Part shown: positions 52,952 through 61,192 of the stretch, in pieces
Layout: each line of letters begins with the position of its first letter
Numbering within the stretch: the first letter of the stretch is position 1
Assembly (NCBI GenBank): GCA_903900155.1
Contig: CAIUMD010000105.1
Span: forward strand, 1-64,000
Direction of reading: 5' to 3'
DNA from: an uncultured Caulobacterales bacterium
Lineage (GTDB): Bacteria; Pseudomonadota; Alphaproteobacteria; Caulobacterales; Caulobacteraceae
Length of the DNA: 64,000 nt
Made by a program: the position numbers and the translations under genes
The notes under the pieces: model-generated
Databases searched by the model: none
The model's input: only the letters and a program-made list of their open reading frames with translations
Told to the model about the DNA's origin: nothing

Positions 52952-53017
52952 CGGTCGGACACTGGCGACTAGCCGACAGCTTGGCAAGCTGCCTCCCTTG
53001 GCAATTAGATTGGCCCC

Positions 53018-53040
53018 TGTTATCGATGATTTCGATTACA
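53018..53040. promoter_or_regulatory. Candidate LacI operator
   Basis: TGTTATCGA (53018-53026) and TCGATTACA (53032-53040) form 9-base arms with one mismatch around TGATT. The site sits between the LacI-type gene (67 bases away) and the MFS gene (67 bases away). Confidence 0.6.
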
Positions 53041-53107
53041 TCGGAGCGGAGGCCGTCCAAAACGGACGAAACCAGCCGCCCAAAACTGGTCGGGGAGGGC
53101 CAGGTCC

Positions 53108-54349
53108 ATGAACACGAGCTTCCGGCTCTTCGTGATGATGGTGCTGCAGCTGGCGATCTGGGGCGCCTGGGCGCCGAAGATCTTCCCCTACATGGGCATG
53201 CTGGGTTTCGAGCCCTGGCAGCAGTCGCTGGTCGGCAGCTCGTGGGGCGTGGCCGCCCTGGTCGGCATCTTCTTTTCCAACCAGTTCGCCGACCGCAATT
53301 TCGCGGCCGAGCGCTTCCTGGCCGTCAGCCACCTGATCGGCGGCCTGGCGCTGGTCGGGACCGCGTTCGCCACCGACTTCTGGCCGTTCTTCGCCTGCTA
53401 CCTTGTCTTCAGCCTGGTCTATGTGCCCACCCTGTCGGTGACCAACTCTATCGCCTTCGCCAACCTCAAGGACCCCGCCGCCGGCTTTGGCCCGGTGCGG
53501 ATGGGCGGGACGGTCGGCTGGGTGCTGGTCAGCTGGCCGTTCGTCTTTCTGCTGGGCGCCCATTCCTCGATCGAGCAGGTGCGCTGGATCTTCCTGGTCG
53601 CGGCCATCGTCTCGTTCGCCTTCGCCGCCTACGCCCTGACCCTGCCGCACACCCCGGCCCGCAAGGACGCGCCCGGCATCGACAACCTGGCCTGGCGCCG
53701 CGCCTTCAGGCTCTTAGGCGCGCCGTTCGTGCTGGTGCTGTTCATCGTCACCTTCATCGATAGCGTGATCCACAACGGCTATTTCGTGATGGCCGACGCC
53801 TTCCTGACCAATCGGGTCGGCATCGCCGGCAACCTGTCGATGGTGGTGCTGAGCCTGGGGCAGGTGGCCGAGATCCTGACCATGTTCGTGCTGGGCCGCG
53901 TGCTGGTCCGTCTGGGCTGGAAGGTCACGATGATCGTCGGCGTGCTGGGCCATGCGGCTCGCTTCGCGGTCTTCGCCTTCTTCGCCGACAGCATCCCGGT
54001 GATCGTGGCCGTCCAGCTGCTGCATGGCGTCTGCTACGCTTTCTTCTTCGCCACCGTGTACATCTTCGTCGACGCGGTTTTCCCCAAAGACGTGCGCTCC
54101 AGCGCCCAGGGCCTGTTCAACCTGCTGATCCTGGGCGTCGGCAATGTGGTCGCCAGCTTCCTGTTCCCCGAGCTGGTCAGCCGCCTGAGCACCGGCGGTT
54201 CGGTGGACTACACCACCCTGTTTTTGGTCCCGACCGGCATGGCCCTGGCCGCCGTTTGCCTGTTGGCGCTGTTCTTCCGTCCGCCGTCGCGCGGTCCGGT
54301 CGCCGAGACCGACGATGTTCCCGCCACCGCCAGCCCGGCCCAAGTCTAA
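53108..54349 (+). CDS. MFS transporter (nucleoside/sugar symporter-like)
   Basis: A 413-residue transporter with 12 helices. The N-terminal NTSFRLFVMMVLQLAIWGAWAPKIFPYMG (about 2-31) is typical of the nucleoside:H+ symporter group (NupG-like MFS), which in Bacteroidetes and caulobacters is found in sugar loci with Gfo/Idh/MocA enzymes. Further conserved parts include GPVRMGGTVGWVLVSWPFVF and LHGVCYAFFFATVYIFVD. GGGGAGGG precedes the ATG. It heads an operon with two TIM-barrel proteins and a dehydrogenase, so it probably imports the (keto-)sugar made outside. Confidence 0.88.
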   Translation: MNTSFRLFVMMVLQLAIWGAWAPKIFPYMGMLGFEPWQQSLVGSSWGVAALVGIFFSNQFADRNFAAERFLAVSHLIGGLALVGTAFATDFWPFFACYLVFSLVYVPTLSVTNSIAFANLKDPAAGFGPVRMGGTVGWVLVSWPFVFLLGAHSSIEQVRWIFLVAAIVSFAFAAYALTLPHTPARKDAPGIDNLAWRRAFRLLGAPFVLVLFIVTFIDSVIHNGYFVMADAFLTNRVGIAGNLSMVVLSLGQVAEILTMFVLGRVLVRLGWKVTMIVGVLGHAARFAVFAFFADSIPVIVAVQLLHGVCYAFFFATVYIFVDAVFPKDVRSSAQGLFNLLILGVGNVVASFLFPELVSRLSTGGSVDYTTLFLVPTGMALAAVCLLALFFRPPSRGPVAETDDVPATASPAQV

Positions 54350-54371
54350 GCTCAAGCCAAAGGATAGCCTC

Positions 54372-55289
54372 GTGAACCAACATCTTTCTCGACGTGGCCT
54401 TCTGGGCGCTGGCGCGGCTGTGCTGGCCCTGGCCGGCTCGGCCGGCGCGGCGTCGGCGCCGTTCTTCCAGAGCCGCAAGCTGCCGGTCGGCATCCAGCTA
54501 TACAGCCTGGGTCCGGACCTGGCCAAGGAACTGGACGCCCAACTGGCCACCGTCGCCAAGATCGGCTTCAAGTCGGTCGAGCTGGCTGGCTATCTGGGCC
54601 GCACGCCGGCCGAACTGCGCGCCGCCTTCGACAAGGCGGGCCTGGTTTGCCCCAGCGCCCACATCTCCCCCAAGGGCGCGGGCGGTTTCAGCGGCGACCT
54701 CAATAAGCTGGCCGACGAGATGCACGTGATCGGGGTGAAGTCGGTGATGATGCCGATCTTCTATATCCCCGACCGCCTCAGCCAGGACCTTCGCCAGGCC
54801 GGCGTGCAGATGACCGCCGACGACTGGAAGTGGAACGCCGACTTCCTGAATGAAAAGGCCGCCGTGCTGAAGAAGGCCGGCATCGTCAGCGGCTACCACA
54901 ACCACAATTTCGAGTTCGCGCCGCTGGGGGAGACCAACGGCATGGAGATCCTGCTGAAGGGCACCGATCCCAGCCTGGTCACTTTCGAGATGGACGCCGG
55001 CTGGGTCTCGGCCGCCGGCCACGATCCCCTGGCCATGCTGAAGGCGCATCCGGGTCGCTTCACCCAGATGCACGTCAAGGACATCAAGCCGACCACCAAG
55101 GCCAATTTCGAGCTGAAGCAGGACCCCACCGAGGTCGGCAGCGGCATGATCGACTGGAAAAAGCTGCTGCCCGCGGCCTATGCCGCCGGCGTTCGTGGTT
55201 TCTACTACGAGCAGGAGCCGCCGTTCGCCCATCCGCGCCTGGAGTCGGCCAAGATCAGCTACGACTACCTCGCCAAGGTGGTCGCCTGA
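54372..55289 (+). CDS. Tat-exported sugar isomerase/epimerase-like TIM barrel
   Basis: A 305-residue protein starting at GTG 54372 with AAAGGA eight bases upstream. The leader carries the Tat motif (LSRRGLLGAGAAVLALAG, about 5-22). The mature part is an AP endonuclease 2/xylose-isomerase-like barrel: VGIQLYSLG, GFKSVELAGYLGRT, GYHNHNFEFAP, VTFEMDAGWVSAAG, MHVKDIKP and YYEQEPPF. The metal-site Glu/Asp/His/Glu pattern is kept. Export of such an isomerase to the periplasm is notable; it may act on 3-keto sugars before uptake. It overlaps the next gene in TGATG. Confidence 0.85.
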   Translation: MNQHLSRRGLLGAGAAVLALAGSAGAASAPFFQSRKLPVGIQLYSLGPDLAKELDAQLATVAKIGFKSVELAGYLGRTPAELRAAFDKAGLVCPSAHISPKGAGGFSGDLNKLADEMHVIGVKSVMMPIFYIPDRLSQDLRQAGVQMTADDWKWNADFLNEKAAVLKKAGIVSGYHNHNFEFAPLGETNGMEILLKGTDPSLVTFEMDAGWVSAAGHDPLAMLKAHPGRFTQMHVKDIKPTTKANFELKQDPTEVGSGMIDWKKLLPAAYAAGVRGFYYEQEPPFAHPRLESAKISYDYLAKVVA

Positions 55290-56437
55290 TGGCCTTGCGG
55301 ATGGCCCCCTTGCGGCTGGCAATGGTCGGTGGCGGTCCCGGCTCGTTCATCGGGCCGGTGCACCGCATGGCCGCCGAACTGGATGGCCGCATCCGGCTGA
55401 CCGCCGGGGTGTTCAGTCGTGATCCGGTCAAGAACGCCCAGGCGGCCGCCGCCTGGGGCGTCGCGGCCGATCGGGTCTATCCGGACCATCACGCGATGAT
55501 CGCCGCCGAGACGGCGCGGCCCGACGGGGTCCAGCTGGTCTCGGTGGTGACGCCCAACCACCTGCACTTCGACGTCTCGGCCGCGGCGCTGAAGGGCGGG
55601 CTGCACGTGATCAGCGACAAGCCCGCGACCCTGAATCTGACCGAGGCTGAAGCGCTGGCCAGCGTCGTCGCGGCGTCGGGCAGGCAATACGGCCTGACCT
55701 ACACCTACACCGGCTATCCGATGGTACGTGAGGCGCGCGAGATCGTGGCGCGCGGCGACCTGGGCGCGGTGCGCAAGGTCGTGGTCGAATATTCGCAAGG
55801 CTGGCTGTCCAAACCCCTGGAGCTGGACGAAGCCAACAAGCAGGCCAGTTGGCGCGGCGATCCCAAGCAGTCCGGCGTCGGCGGCTGCATCGGCGACATC
55901 GGCGTCCACGCCTTCAACATCGCCGAGTTCGTCACCGGCCACCGCGTCGAGCGCCTGTGCGCCGACGTCGCCACGGTGGTGCCGGGCCGCAGCCTGGACG
56001 ATGACTGCAACGTGCTGCTGCGTTTCGCCGGCGGCGCGCGCGGCGTGCTGATCGCCTCGCAGATCTCGGCCGGCGCCCGCAACGGCCTGACGCTGAGCGT
56101 CTACGGCGAGAAGGGCGGCCTGACCTGGTCGCATGAGGATCCGAACGTCCTGACGATCGACTGGCTGGAGGGCCCCAGCCAGGTGCTGCACGCCGGCTCG
56201 GGTTATCTGGGCGCCGGCGCTCGCGCCGTGACGCGCCTGCCGACGGGCCATCCGGAGGGCTTCATCGAGGCCTTCGCCAACATCTATCGCGACTTCGCCG
56301 ACGCCATCGAAGGGCGGGGCGGGGCGCTTGTACCCGACATCGGTGAGGGCGTGCGCGGCATGGCCTTCGTCGAGCGCGCCGTGGCCGCCAGCCGCGACGA
56401 CGCCGGCTGGGTCAGCCTGGAAGGAGAGGGGCGATGA
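55289..56437 (+). CDS. Gfo/Idh/MocA-family oxidoreductase
   Basis: A 382-residue cytoplasmic NAD(P)-dependent dehydrogenase. The Rossmann loop is LAMVGGGPGSFIGPVHRMA (about 11-29), the family motif is SVVTPNHLHFDVSAAALKGGLHVISDKPATL (about 88-118; DKP corresponds to EKP), and GGCIGDIGVHAFNIAEFVTG (about 197-216) carries the D-x3-H catalytic region. Such enzymes reduce 3-keto sugars or oxidise sugar alcohols and inositols. It overlaps its neighbours by TGATG and ATGA, so the MFS, two barrels and this enzyme form one operon. Reduction of 3-keto-glucose back to glucose is the favoured role. Confidence 0.9.
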   Translation: MALRMAPLRLAMVGGGPGSFIGPVHRMAAELDGRIRLTAGVFSRDPVKNAQAAAAWGVAADRVYPDHHAMIAAETARPDGVQLVSVVTPNHLHFDVSAAALKGGLHVISDKPATLNLTEAEALASVVAASGRQYGLTYTYTGYPMVREAREIVARGDLGAVRKVVVEYSQGWLSKPLELDEANKQASWRGDPKQSGVGGCIGDIGVHAFNIAEFVTGHRVERLCADVATVVPGRSLDDDCNVLLRFAGGARGVLIASQISAGARNGLTLSVYGEKGGLTWSHEDPNVLTIDWLEGPSQVLHAGSGYLGAGARAVTRLPTGHPEGFIEAFANIYRDFADAIEGRGGALVPDIGEGVRGMAFVERAVAASRDDAGWVSLEGEGR

Positions 56438-57489
56438 AGACGCTCAGGGGACCGGCCATCTTCCTGGCCCAGTTCATCGGCAGCGAGCCGCCGTTCGACA
56501 AGCTGGAGACCATGGCCAAATGGGTCTCCGACCTTGGCTACCTCGGCGTGCAGATGCCGACGGGCGGGGCGGACTCGTTCTTCGACCTGGCCCTGGCCGC
56601 CGAGAGCCAGACCTATTGCGACGATATCGCGGGCCTGCTGGCCGAGTACGGCCTGGAGATCACCGAGCTGTCGACCCACCTGCAAGGCCAGCTGGTCGCG
56701 GTGCATCCGGCCTATGACGAGCTGTTCGACGGCTTCGCCCCGCCCGAGCTGCGCGGCAAGCCCAAGGAACGCCAGGAATGGGCCGTCGGCCAGGTGAAGG
56801 CCGCCGCCGTCGCCAGCCGCCGCCTGGGCCTGAAGGCGCACGCCACCTTCTCGGGTTCGCTGGCCTGGCCCTATGTCTATCCGTGGCCGCAACGGCCGGC
56901 GGGCCTGATCGAGGAAGCGTTCGCCGAGCTGGGCCGCCGCTGGAAGCCGATCCTGGACGTCTTCGAAGAGAACGGCGTCGACGCGGCCTATGAGATCCAT
57001 CCCGGCGAGGACCTGCACGACGGCGCGACCTTCGAGCGGTTCCTGGACGAGGTCGGCGGCCACCCGCGCGCCAACATCCTGTTCGATCCCAGCCACTTCG
57101 TCCTGCAGCAGCTGGACTATCTGGGCTACATCGACCGCTACCACGAGCGGATCAAGGCCTTCCACGTCAAGGACGCCGAGTTTCGGCCGACGGCCCAGTC
57201 GGGCGTCTATGGCGGCTATCAGGGCTGGGCCGAGCGGCCGGGCCGGTTCCGGTCGCTGGGCGACGGCCAGGTGGACTTCAAGGCGATCTTCTCCAAGCTG
57301 GCCCAATACGATTTCGACGGCTGGGCGGTGCTGGAGTGGGAGTGCGCCCTGAAGCATCCCGAACAGGGCGCCCGCGAAGGCGCGCCGTTCATCCGCGACC
57401 ACATCATCCAGGTCACGGACAAGGCCTTCGACGACTTCGCCGGCAGCGCGCCAGACGCCGGTCGCAATCGCCGGCTATTGGGCCTCTAA
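56434..57489 (+). CDS. Cytoplasmic sugar phosphate isomerase/epimerase-like TIM barrel
   Basis: A 351-residue TIM barrel without a signal peptide. Conserved pieces include GYLGVQMPTG (about 32), ITELSTHLQGQLVAVHPAY (about 74), HATFSGSLAWPYVYPWPQR (about 135), YEIHPGEDLHDGATFERFL (about 188), NILFDPSHFVLQQLDYLGYI and IKAFHVKDAEFRP. The metal ligands Glu, Asp, His and Glu (VLEWECAL) are present. This subgroup commonly accompanies Gfo/Idh/MocA enzymes and DUF1080 proteins in keto-sugar loci. It differs from the Tat-exported barrel two genes upstream, so isomerisation may occur on both sides of the membrane. Confidence 0.88.
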   Translation: MKTLRGPAIFLAQFIGSEPPFDKLETMAKWVSDLGYLGVQMPTGGADSFFDLALAAESQTYCDDIAGLLAEYGLEITELSTHLQGQLVAVHPAYDELFDGFAPPELRGKPKERQEWAVGQVKAAAVASRRLGLKAHATFSGSLAWPYVYPWPQRPAGLIEEAFAELGRRWKPILDVFEENGVDAAYEIHPGEDLHDGATFERFLDEVGGHPRANILFDPSHFVLQQLDYLGYIDRYHERIKAFHVKDAEFRPTAQSGVYGGYQGWAERPGRFRSLGDGQVDFKAIFSKLAQYDFDGWAVLEWECALKHPEQGAREGAPFIRDHIIQVTDKAFDDFAGSAPDAGRNRRLLGL

Positions 57490-57524
57490 AGGCCGCCGCC
57501 AAATTCTGACGGAGAGTTTTCTCG

Positions 57525-57884
57525 ATGAAGTTCCAGCTTACGCTCGCCGCCATTCTGGTTGGGATGGCGACCAGCGCCGCCGCGCAGGTCTCGGGCCAGC
57601 AGGTGTTCGAGCAGAAGTGCACGATGTGCCATTCGCTGCAGCCTGCGCCGGGCAAGATGGGGCCGCCGCTGGCCGGCGTCGTCGGGCGCAAGGCCGCGAC
57701 CGCGCCGGGCTTTGCCTACAGCACCGGGCTGAAGAACGCGAACATCACCTGGACCGCCGAGCAGATGGACGCCTTCATCAAGGCCCCTGGCAAGACCGTG
57801 CCGGGCACCAAGATGCTGCTGGGCGAGGCGGACGCGGCCAAGCGCGCCGCCGTTATTCAGTATCTGACGACGGTGAAGAGGTAG
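57525..57884 (+). CDS. Class I c-type cytochrome
   Basis: A 119-residue periplasmic electron carrier. It has a Sec leader (about 1-21), heme motif CTMCH (about 31-35), the GPPLAGVVGRKA stretch, and the Met axial ligand in PGTKMLLGE (about 92). It resembles mitochondrial-type cytochrome c2/c552. GAGAG precedes the ATG. It lies 35 bases after the isomerase gene and near the GMC dehydrogenase, so it probably accepts electrons from that enzyme and passes them to the respiratory chain. Confidence 0.92.
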   Translation: MKFQLTLAAILVGMATSAAAQVSGQQVFEQKCTMCHSLQPAPGKMGPPLAGVVGRKAATAPGFAYSTGLKNANITWTAEQMDAFIKAPGKTVPGTKMLLGEADAAKRAAVIQYLTTVKR

Positions 57885-57893
57885 CGGCGCGCT

Positions 57894-58694
57894 TTAGCGC
57901 AGCTCCTGGATCTCGATATCCTTGAACTCGATCGGGTGGCCCTCGCTCTGCAGGGCGATGTAGCCCTCTGTCACTGGCTGGGCGCCGCGCGCCAGGATGT
58001 AGGGCTTGGCCCCGCCGGCGACGGTGTCGTCCGGATCCAGGGCCGCGCCGGCATAGTGGTGCACGGCCACGCCATTGATCTTCTGGGTGATCTCGCCGTT
58101 CGGCAGGACTTCCAGCTCGGCCGTCACCCAGGTCCCATTCGGGATGGTCGGGGCGTTGGCGGGCGGGGTGCAGTGCTCCTTCACCTTGGTCCCGCCCATC
58201 GTGATGGTGATGCCCGGCGTGCAGACCGCGCCGGTGGGGCGGGGCGCATCGCCGTCCTTACCCAGTAGTTGAAACTCAACCGAGACCGGGAACGGCTGCT
58301 CGACCGTCATGCTCTCGGGGCTCTGGCTCAGGAACATGATCCCGCTGTTGCTACGCGCCCAGGCGGGGGTGTCGGCCAGGCCGCCCTCGGTCAGGAAGCG
58401 GTAGGTCAGCTTCAGGCGATAGGCCTTGAAAGGTGTCTTGTAGAAGAGGTGCCCGAACTGGCCGTCCAGCCTGTCATACTTGGCGTACGAGACCCGGATC
58501 GTACCGTGGTCGACGACGAAGGTGTCGCGATAGTTCTCGCCGGCGGGGTGCTTGGCGACCTTGGGCGTCCAGCCGTTCAGGGTCTTGCCATCGAAAAGCG
58601 GCCGCCATGGGCCGGCCTTCACGTCTTCGGCGCCGGCCGCGCCCGCGCCAAGCGCCAGCAGCAGGGCTAGGGCGCCAGCGGTTGGTCCGATCAT
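57894..58694 (-). CDS. Second exported DUF1080 hydrolase
   Basis: A 266-residue protein with a Sec leader (about 1-20, GAGAAGAE) and a DUF1080 domain: WRPLFDGKTLNGWTP (about 28-42), YRLKLTYRFL, ARSNSGIMFLSQSP, PVSVEFQLLGKDGD, VTAELEVLPNGEITQKINGVAV and EGYIALQSEGHPIEFKDIEIQEL. This form is closer to typical DUF1080 than the one at 51168, and the two probably act on different keto-glycosides. ATG 58694 follows GGGAGGG; longer frames lack a ribosome site. It is divergent from the GMC dehydrogenase gene and nine bases from the convergent cytochrome c gene. Confidence 0.88.
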   Translation of the reverse strand: MIGPTAGALALLLALGAGAAGAEDVKAGPWRPLFDGKTLNGWTPKVAKHPAGENYRDTFVVDHGTIRVSYAKYDRLDGQFGHLFYKTPFKAYRLKLTYRFLTEGGLADTPAWARSNSGIMFLSQSPESMTVEQPFPVSVEFQLLGKDGDAPRPTGAVCTPGITITMGGTKVKEHCTPPANAPTIPNGTWVTAELEVLPNGEITQKINGVAVHHYAGAALDPDDTVAGGAKPYILARGAQPVTEGYIALQSEGHPIEFKDIEIQELR

Positions 58695-58867
58695 TCTTAT
58701 CCCTCCCAGGCGCTCGACGATTTTGACGTGAAACGTCGAGCTTTCTTGCAATGTAACCCATTTCATGGAAGCCTGCAGGCAAGAATGAAGGGTTCGCCGA
58801 GGTCGGGGCGTCGTGTTGCTTACCAGCTTCCGGCGCGGTCCATCGAGCGGCCGCAAAGGGAGCGAAC
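58695..58867. promoter_or_regulatory. Divergent promoter region with nested inverted repeats
   Basis: Between the DUF1080 and GMC genes: GCTCGACG (58712-58719) pairs with CGTCGAGC (58734-58741), and inside lies GACGT-GAA-ACGTC (58725-58737), which contains a GTnnnAC core. A separate 10-base palindrome GCCTGCAGGC is at 58771-58780. These are candidate operators for a regulator of both genes; the GntR/UTRA gene at 61193 is one possibility. Confidence 0.45.
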
Positions 58868-60616
58868 ATGGCCAATCTGAACGGCCGCGCGCGTCGCAAG
58901 AATACGTACGACGCGATCGTTGTTGGTAGCGGCATCACGGGTGGCATCGCGGCCAAGGAGCTGACGCAAAAGGGCCTGAAGGTCCTGGTTCTCGAGCGGG
59001 GCCGCATGGTCAAGCATCTCGAGGACTATCCGACCGCCGTCCTGGATCCGTGGCAGACCCAGTACCCGCAGGGGCAACTGCCTGAGGCGGAGTTGCAGGC
59101 GCACTATCAGGTGCAGCGCCGCACCAACTACACGATGACGGAGTACACCCGGCACTTCTTCGTCAAGGACGACGAGCATCCCTATACCGAGGAAAACCGG
59201 TTCGACTGGATCCGCGGCTATCACGTCGGCGGCCGGTCGCTGACCTGGGGGCGGCAGAGCTATCGCCACAGCCCGCTGGACTTCGAAGGCAACGCGCGGG
59301 AAGGGATCGCTGTCGACTGGCCGATCCGCTACGAGGACCTGGCCCCTTGGTACGAGCATGTCGAGCGCTTCATCGGCGTCTCGGGCCAGCATGAGGGTCT
59401 GGCGCACTTCCCGGACGGGCACTACCAGCCGGCTATGGAGATGAACTGCGTCGAGAAGGCCTTCAAGGCCAAGTCCGAGGCGCGCTTCCCCGAGCGGCGG
59501 ATCAGCATGGGCCGCACCGCCCATCTGACGGATCCGACCGAGGAACAGCTGAGCCTGGGCCGCACCAAGTGCCAGTACCGCAACATGTGCATCCGCGGCT
59601 GTCCGTTTGGCGGCTACTACAGCTCCAACTCCGGCGGTCTGGTGGCGGCCGAGCGCACCGGCAACCTGGTGATCCGCCCAAACTCGATCGTCACCGAGCT
59701 GATCTATGATGCGAAGGCGGGCAAGGCGTCCGGCGTGCGGATCCTGGACGCCGAAACCAAGCAGGATGAGGAGTTCTACGCCGACGTCGTCTTCCTGTGC
59801 GCCTCAGCCTTCAACTCGGCCTGGATCATGATGAACTCGACCAGTTCGCGGTTCGAGAACGGCTTCGGCAACGCCAGCGACCAGCTGGGTCGCAACATCA
59901 TGGACCACCATCTGGGCGTCGGCGCGACCGGCGAGGCGCCCGAGTTCGCCGACATGTACTATTCGGGCCGGCGGCCGAATGGCATCTACGTTCCGCGCTT
60001 CCGCAACCTTGGCGACGAGGCCACCAAGCGCAACGACTACCTGCGGGGCTTCGGCTATCAGGGCGGCGCGGCGCGCTCGACCTGGGATCGTGACCTGGGC
60101 AATCGGGCCAAGGGCACCAAGGGTTTTGGCGCGGCGCGCAAGGCCGCGCTGACCCAGCCGGGGCCGTGGACCATGGGCCTGGGCGGCTTTGGCGAGATCC
60201 TGCCCTATGCCGACAACCGCATCACCCTGAACCGCGACAAGAAGGACGCCTTCGGCCTGCCGACCTTGTCGATCAACGTGACCATGCGTGAGAACGAGAT
60301 GGCCATGCGGCGCGACATGCAGAACGCGGCGGCCGAGATGCTGGAGGCCGCCGGCTTCAAGAACGTGAAGGGCCACGATGGCGGCTTCTCGCCGGGGCTG
60401 GGTATCCACGAGATGGGCGCCGCCCGCATGGGTCGCGATCCCAAGACCTCGGTGCTGAACGCCCACAACCAGGTGCACGAGTGCACGAACGTCTACGTCA
60501 CCGATGGGGCGGCCATGGCCTCGGCCTCGTGCGTGAACCCGTCCCTGACCTACATGGCCCTGACGGCCCGCGCCGCCGACCATGCGGTCAAGGCTCGCAA
60601 GCGGGGAGACATCTGA
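58868..60616 (+). CDS. GMC-family glycoside 3-dehydrogenase, FAD large subunit
   Basis: A 582-residue FAD enzyme. The dinucleotide motif is IVVGSGITGGIAAKELTQKG (about 17-36). A Cys cluster CQYRNMCIRGCPFG (about 235-248) matches the iron-sulphur site of periplasmic glucoside 3-dehydrogenases. The C-terminal GMC motif includes GIHEMGAARMG (catalytic His) and SCVNPSLTYMALT (Asn). It lacks its own leader and is probably carried through Tat with its small subunit, whose gene overlaps by one base. It should oxidise C3 of glucosides, giving 3-keto sugars for the DUF1080 hydrolases. Caulobacter lactose dehydrogenase is of this class. Confidence 0.92.
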   Translation: MANLNGRARRKNTYDAIVVGSGITGGIAAKELTQKGLKVLVLERGRMVKHLEDYPTAVLDPWQTQYPQGQLPEAELQAHYQVQRRTNYTMTEYTRHFFVKDDEHPYTEENRFDWIRGYHVGGRSLTWGRQSYRHSPLDFEGNAREGIAVDWPIRYEDLAPWYEHVERFIGVSGQHEGLAHFPDGHYQPAMEMNCVEKAFKAKSEARFPERRISMGRTAHLTDPTEEQLSLGRTKCQYRNMCIRGCPFGGYYSSNSGGLVAAERTGNLVIRPNSIVTELIYDAKAGKASGVRILDAETKQDEEFYADVVFLCASAFNSAWIMMNSTSSRFENGFGNASDQLGRNIMDHHLGVGATGEAPEFADMYYSGRRPNGIYVPRFRNLGDEATKRNDYLRGFGYQGGAARSTWDRDLGNRAKGTKGFGAARKAALTQPGPWTMGLGGFGEILPYADNRITLNRDKKDAFGLPTLSINVTMRENEMAMRRDMQNAAAEMLEAAGFKNVKGHDGGFSPGLGIHEMGAARMGRDPKTSVLNAHNQVHECTNVYVTDGAAMASASCVNPSLTYMALTARAADHAVKARKRGDI

Positions 60617-61185
60617 TGCTGAACCGACGTGATGCGCTGCGCGGCCTGGCCCTGGCGGTCGGCGTCGCCTCGACGGGCTGGGCGCAGCGCGCCCTGGCGG
60701 CCGCGGCGCCGGCTCCGGCCCTCACCTGGACACCCAAGGCCCTGGCGGTCGATCAGGCGCGCCTGCTGGACGTGGTGGCCGAGCTGATCATTCCGGCGAC
60801 GGACACCCCCGGCGCCCGCGCCGCCGGCGTCCCTCAGTTCATCGACCGCGCTGTGGGCGACTACTATACGAAGGATCAGGTGGATCAGCTGCTGGGCGGT
60901 CTGGCGCGCATCGACGCCGACGCCCGCGCGGCCCATGGTGATGTCTTCATCGCCATGGCGCCCGAGCAGCAGGTCGCGCTGCTGACGACCTATGACCAGG
61001 AAGGCGGCGCGGCGCGCGGCCAAGGCCAGTCGCACTTCTTCCCGGCGCTGGAGGACATGGTGACCGTCGGCTACTTCACATCTGAGGCTGGCGCGACCGA
61101 AGCGCTGAAATACGATCCCGTGCCCGGCGCCTATCACGGCTGCGTGCCGATGGCCGAGATCGGCAAGGCCTGGGCGACGCGTTAG
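60616..61185 (+). CDS. Dehydrogenase small subunit (gluconate 2-dehydrogenase subunit 3 family)
   Basis: A 189-residue protein with a Tat leader (NRRDALRGLALAVGVA, about 3-18, cleaved near ALAAA). The mature part has the family's helical motif VVAELIIPATDTPGARAAGVPQFIDRAV (about 56-83) and a C-terminal FFPALEDMVTVGYFTSEAGATEALKYDPVPGAYHGCVP. Such subunits act as Tat chaperone or hitch-hiker carriers for GMC dehydrogenases that lack a leader. Its ATG shares the A of the large-subunit TGA, so the two are coupled. The stop is followed within eight bases by the end of the convergent GntR gene. Confidence 0.92.
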   Translation: MLNRRDALRGLALAVGVASTGWAQRALAAAAPAPALTWTPKALAVDQARLLDVVAELIIPATDTPGARAAGVPQFIDRAVGDYYTKDQVDQLLGGLARIDADARAAHGDVFIAMAPEQQVALLTTYDQEGGAARGQGQSHFFPALEDMVTVGYFTSEAGATEALKYDPVPGAYHGCVPMAEIGKAWATR

Positions 61186-61192
61186 CCCCCCC

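Noticed and set aside
58930-58990. Separate leader peptide for the GMC dehydrogenase
   Set aside because: The N-terminus goes straight into the FAD-binding motif without a hydrophobic leader; export through the Tat-bearing small subunit explains this.
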